A DNA stretch of 30,806 nucleotides, from NCBI GenBank assembly GCA_036897095.1, contig JAYMSP010001565.1, forward strand, positions 1 to 30,806. Direction: 5' to 3'. This document shows, in pieces, positions 30,521-30,806 of this stretch. Under the pieces are notes generated by a model, which was given only the letters and a program-made list of their open reading frames with translations, had not been told where the DNA came from and made no database searches. Made by a program: the position numbers and the translations under genes. This DNA comes from Plantago elongata (lineage: Eukaryota; Streptophyta; Magnoliopsida; Lamiales; Plantaginaceae). Each line of letters starts with the position of its first letter. The stretch's first letter is position 1.

Positions 30521-30649
30521 CTAAGGATGGAGAAACAATTCGCTAGATGGTCAATGTGTTGCTCTCCAGTCTTGCTCTTCACTAACATATCATCCACATA
30601 CACCTCCATGGTCATTCCGAGCTCGTCCTTGAACATCTTGTTCACAAGC
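30521..30649 (-). pseudogene. Chip of Tat reverse transcriptase, YVDD intact
   Basis: The minus strand reads LVNKMFKDELGMTMEVYVDD, then MLVKSKTGEQHIDHL and NCFSIL. It aligns with 14727-14875 of the large Tat element, with most bases identical by eye. It lies between two copia LTR ends and is the remains of the target into which both inserted. Confidence 0.82.
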
Positions 30650-30806
30650 TGATGGTCCAGATAACAACAAAGGTAAAAGACTAGAGGGGGGGGGGTGAAT
30701 AGTATTTTAAAACTTTCGTCGATAAACAGTATTTCTCAGAAACCTTGGGAGTTTCTGATACTTAGATTCAGAGAGCGGAAGACTTTAAGCGATAGATAAA
30801 CGTTAA
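30650..30806 (-). repeat. Inverted copy of the 21598-21970 copia LTR
   Basis: The plus strand begins TGATGGTCCAG at 30650. Its reverse complement matches 21814-21970 along its whole length, including TCTTCCGCTCTCT and GTTTCTGAGAAA, with scattered differences. It includes a run of ten G (30686-30695). It would be the 3' end of a minus-strand element that continues past the window. Confidence 0.85.

Overview
This window looks like repeat-filled chromosomal DNA of a flowering plant. The evidence is the mix of element families, all plant-type: Ty3/gypsy chromovirus, Tat-lineage Ty3/gypsy with an extra RNase H, SIRE/Maximus-like Ty1/copia, and a Helitron with the usual plant 3' end. Primer sites match plant initiator-Met tRNA or the Tat-type TGGCGCC site. 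I see no intact cellular gene, rRNA, tRNA or CRISPR array. Almost every coding region is a decayed transposable-element gene with stops, frameshifts and catalytic-residue changes.

Layout. (1) 1-~6195, plus strand: a chromovirus-type Ty3/gypsy element with the end of its 5' LTR, a primer-binding site, an unusual ORF ahead of gag, gag, protease, RT, RNase H, a catalytically altered integrase, a polypurine tract and a truncated 3' LTR. (2) ~6195-7412, plus: a 5'-truncated Helitron helicase remnant that keeps its terminal hairpin and CTAG end. (3) ~7677-18972: a large Tat/Retand-type Ty3/gypsy element on the minus strand (LTR, TGGCGCC primer site, gag, PR, RT, RNase H, archaeal-type RNase H, truncated integrase). 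On its plus strand, in 8517-12064, lies an antisense gene with its own TATA box and introns. Its second LTR is missing. (4) 19085-19190: a chip of another chromovirus; then a palindrome-rich AGCT array at 19447-19740 and unassigned DNA. (5) 21465-21984: a copia-type LTR with a polypurine tract before it and a primer site after it. (6) ~22070-24566, minus: a long gypsy-type LTR with tandem repeats and a strong hairpin. (7) 24567-30520, plus: the 3' half of a SIRE-like copia element (RT, RNase H, an extra ORF, 3' LTR). (8) 30521-30649: a chip of Tat RT. (9) 30650-end: an inverted copy of the LTR seen at 21814-21970.

How the parts relate. The elements are nested and truncated against one another. 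The Tat RT chip near the right end has a related copy inside the large Tat element, and the two copies of the short copia LTR lie inverted about 8.7 kb apart. The most gene-like object is the antisense gene of the Tat element, with a promoter containing an exact match to the mitosis-specific activator consensus, a 5'UTR intron ending directly at the ATG, and several coding exons. The other notable accessory gene is the acidic extra ORF downstream of the copia RNase H. Both belong to known kinds of retrotransposon 'additional ORF' of unclear function.
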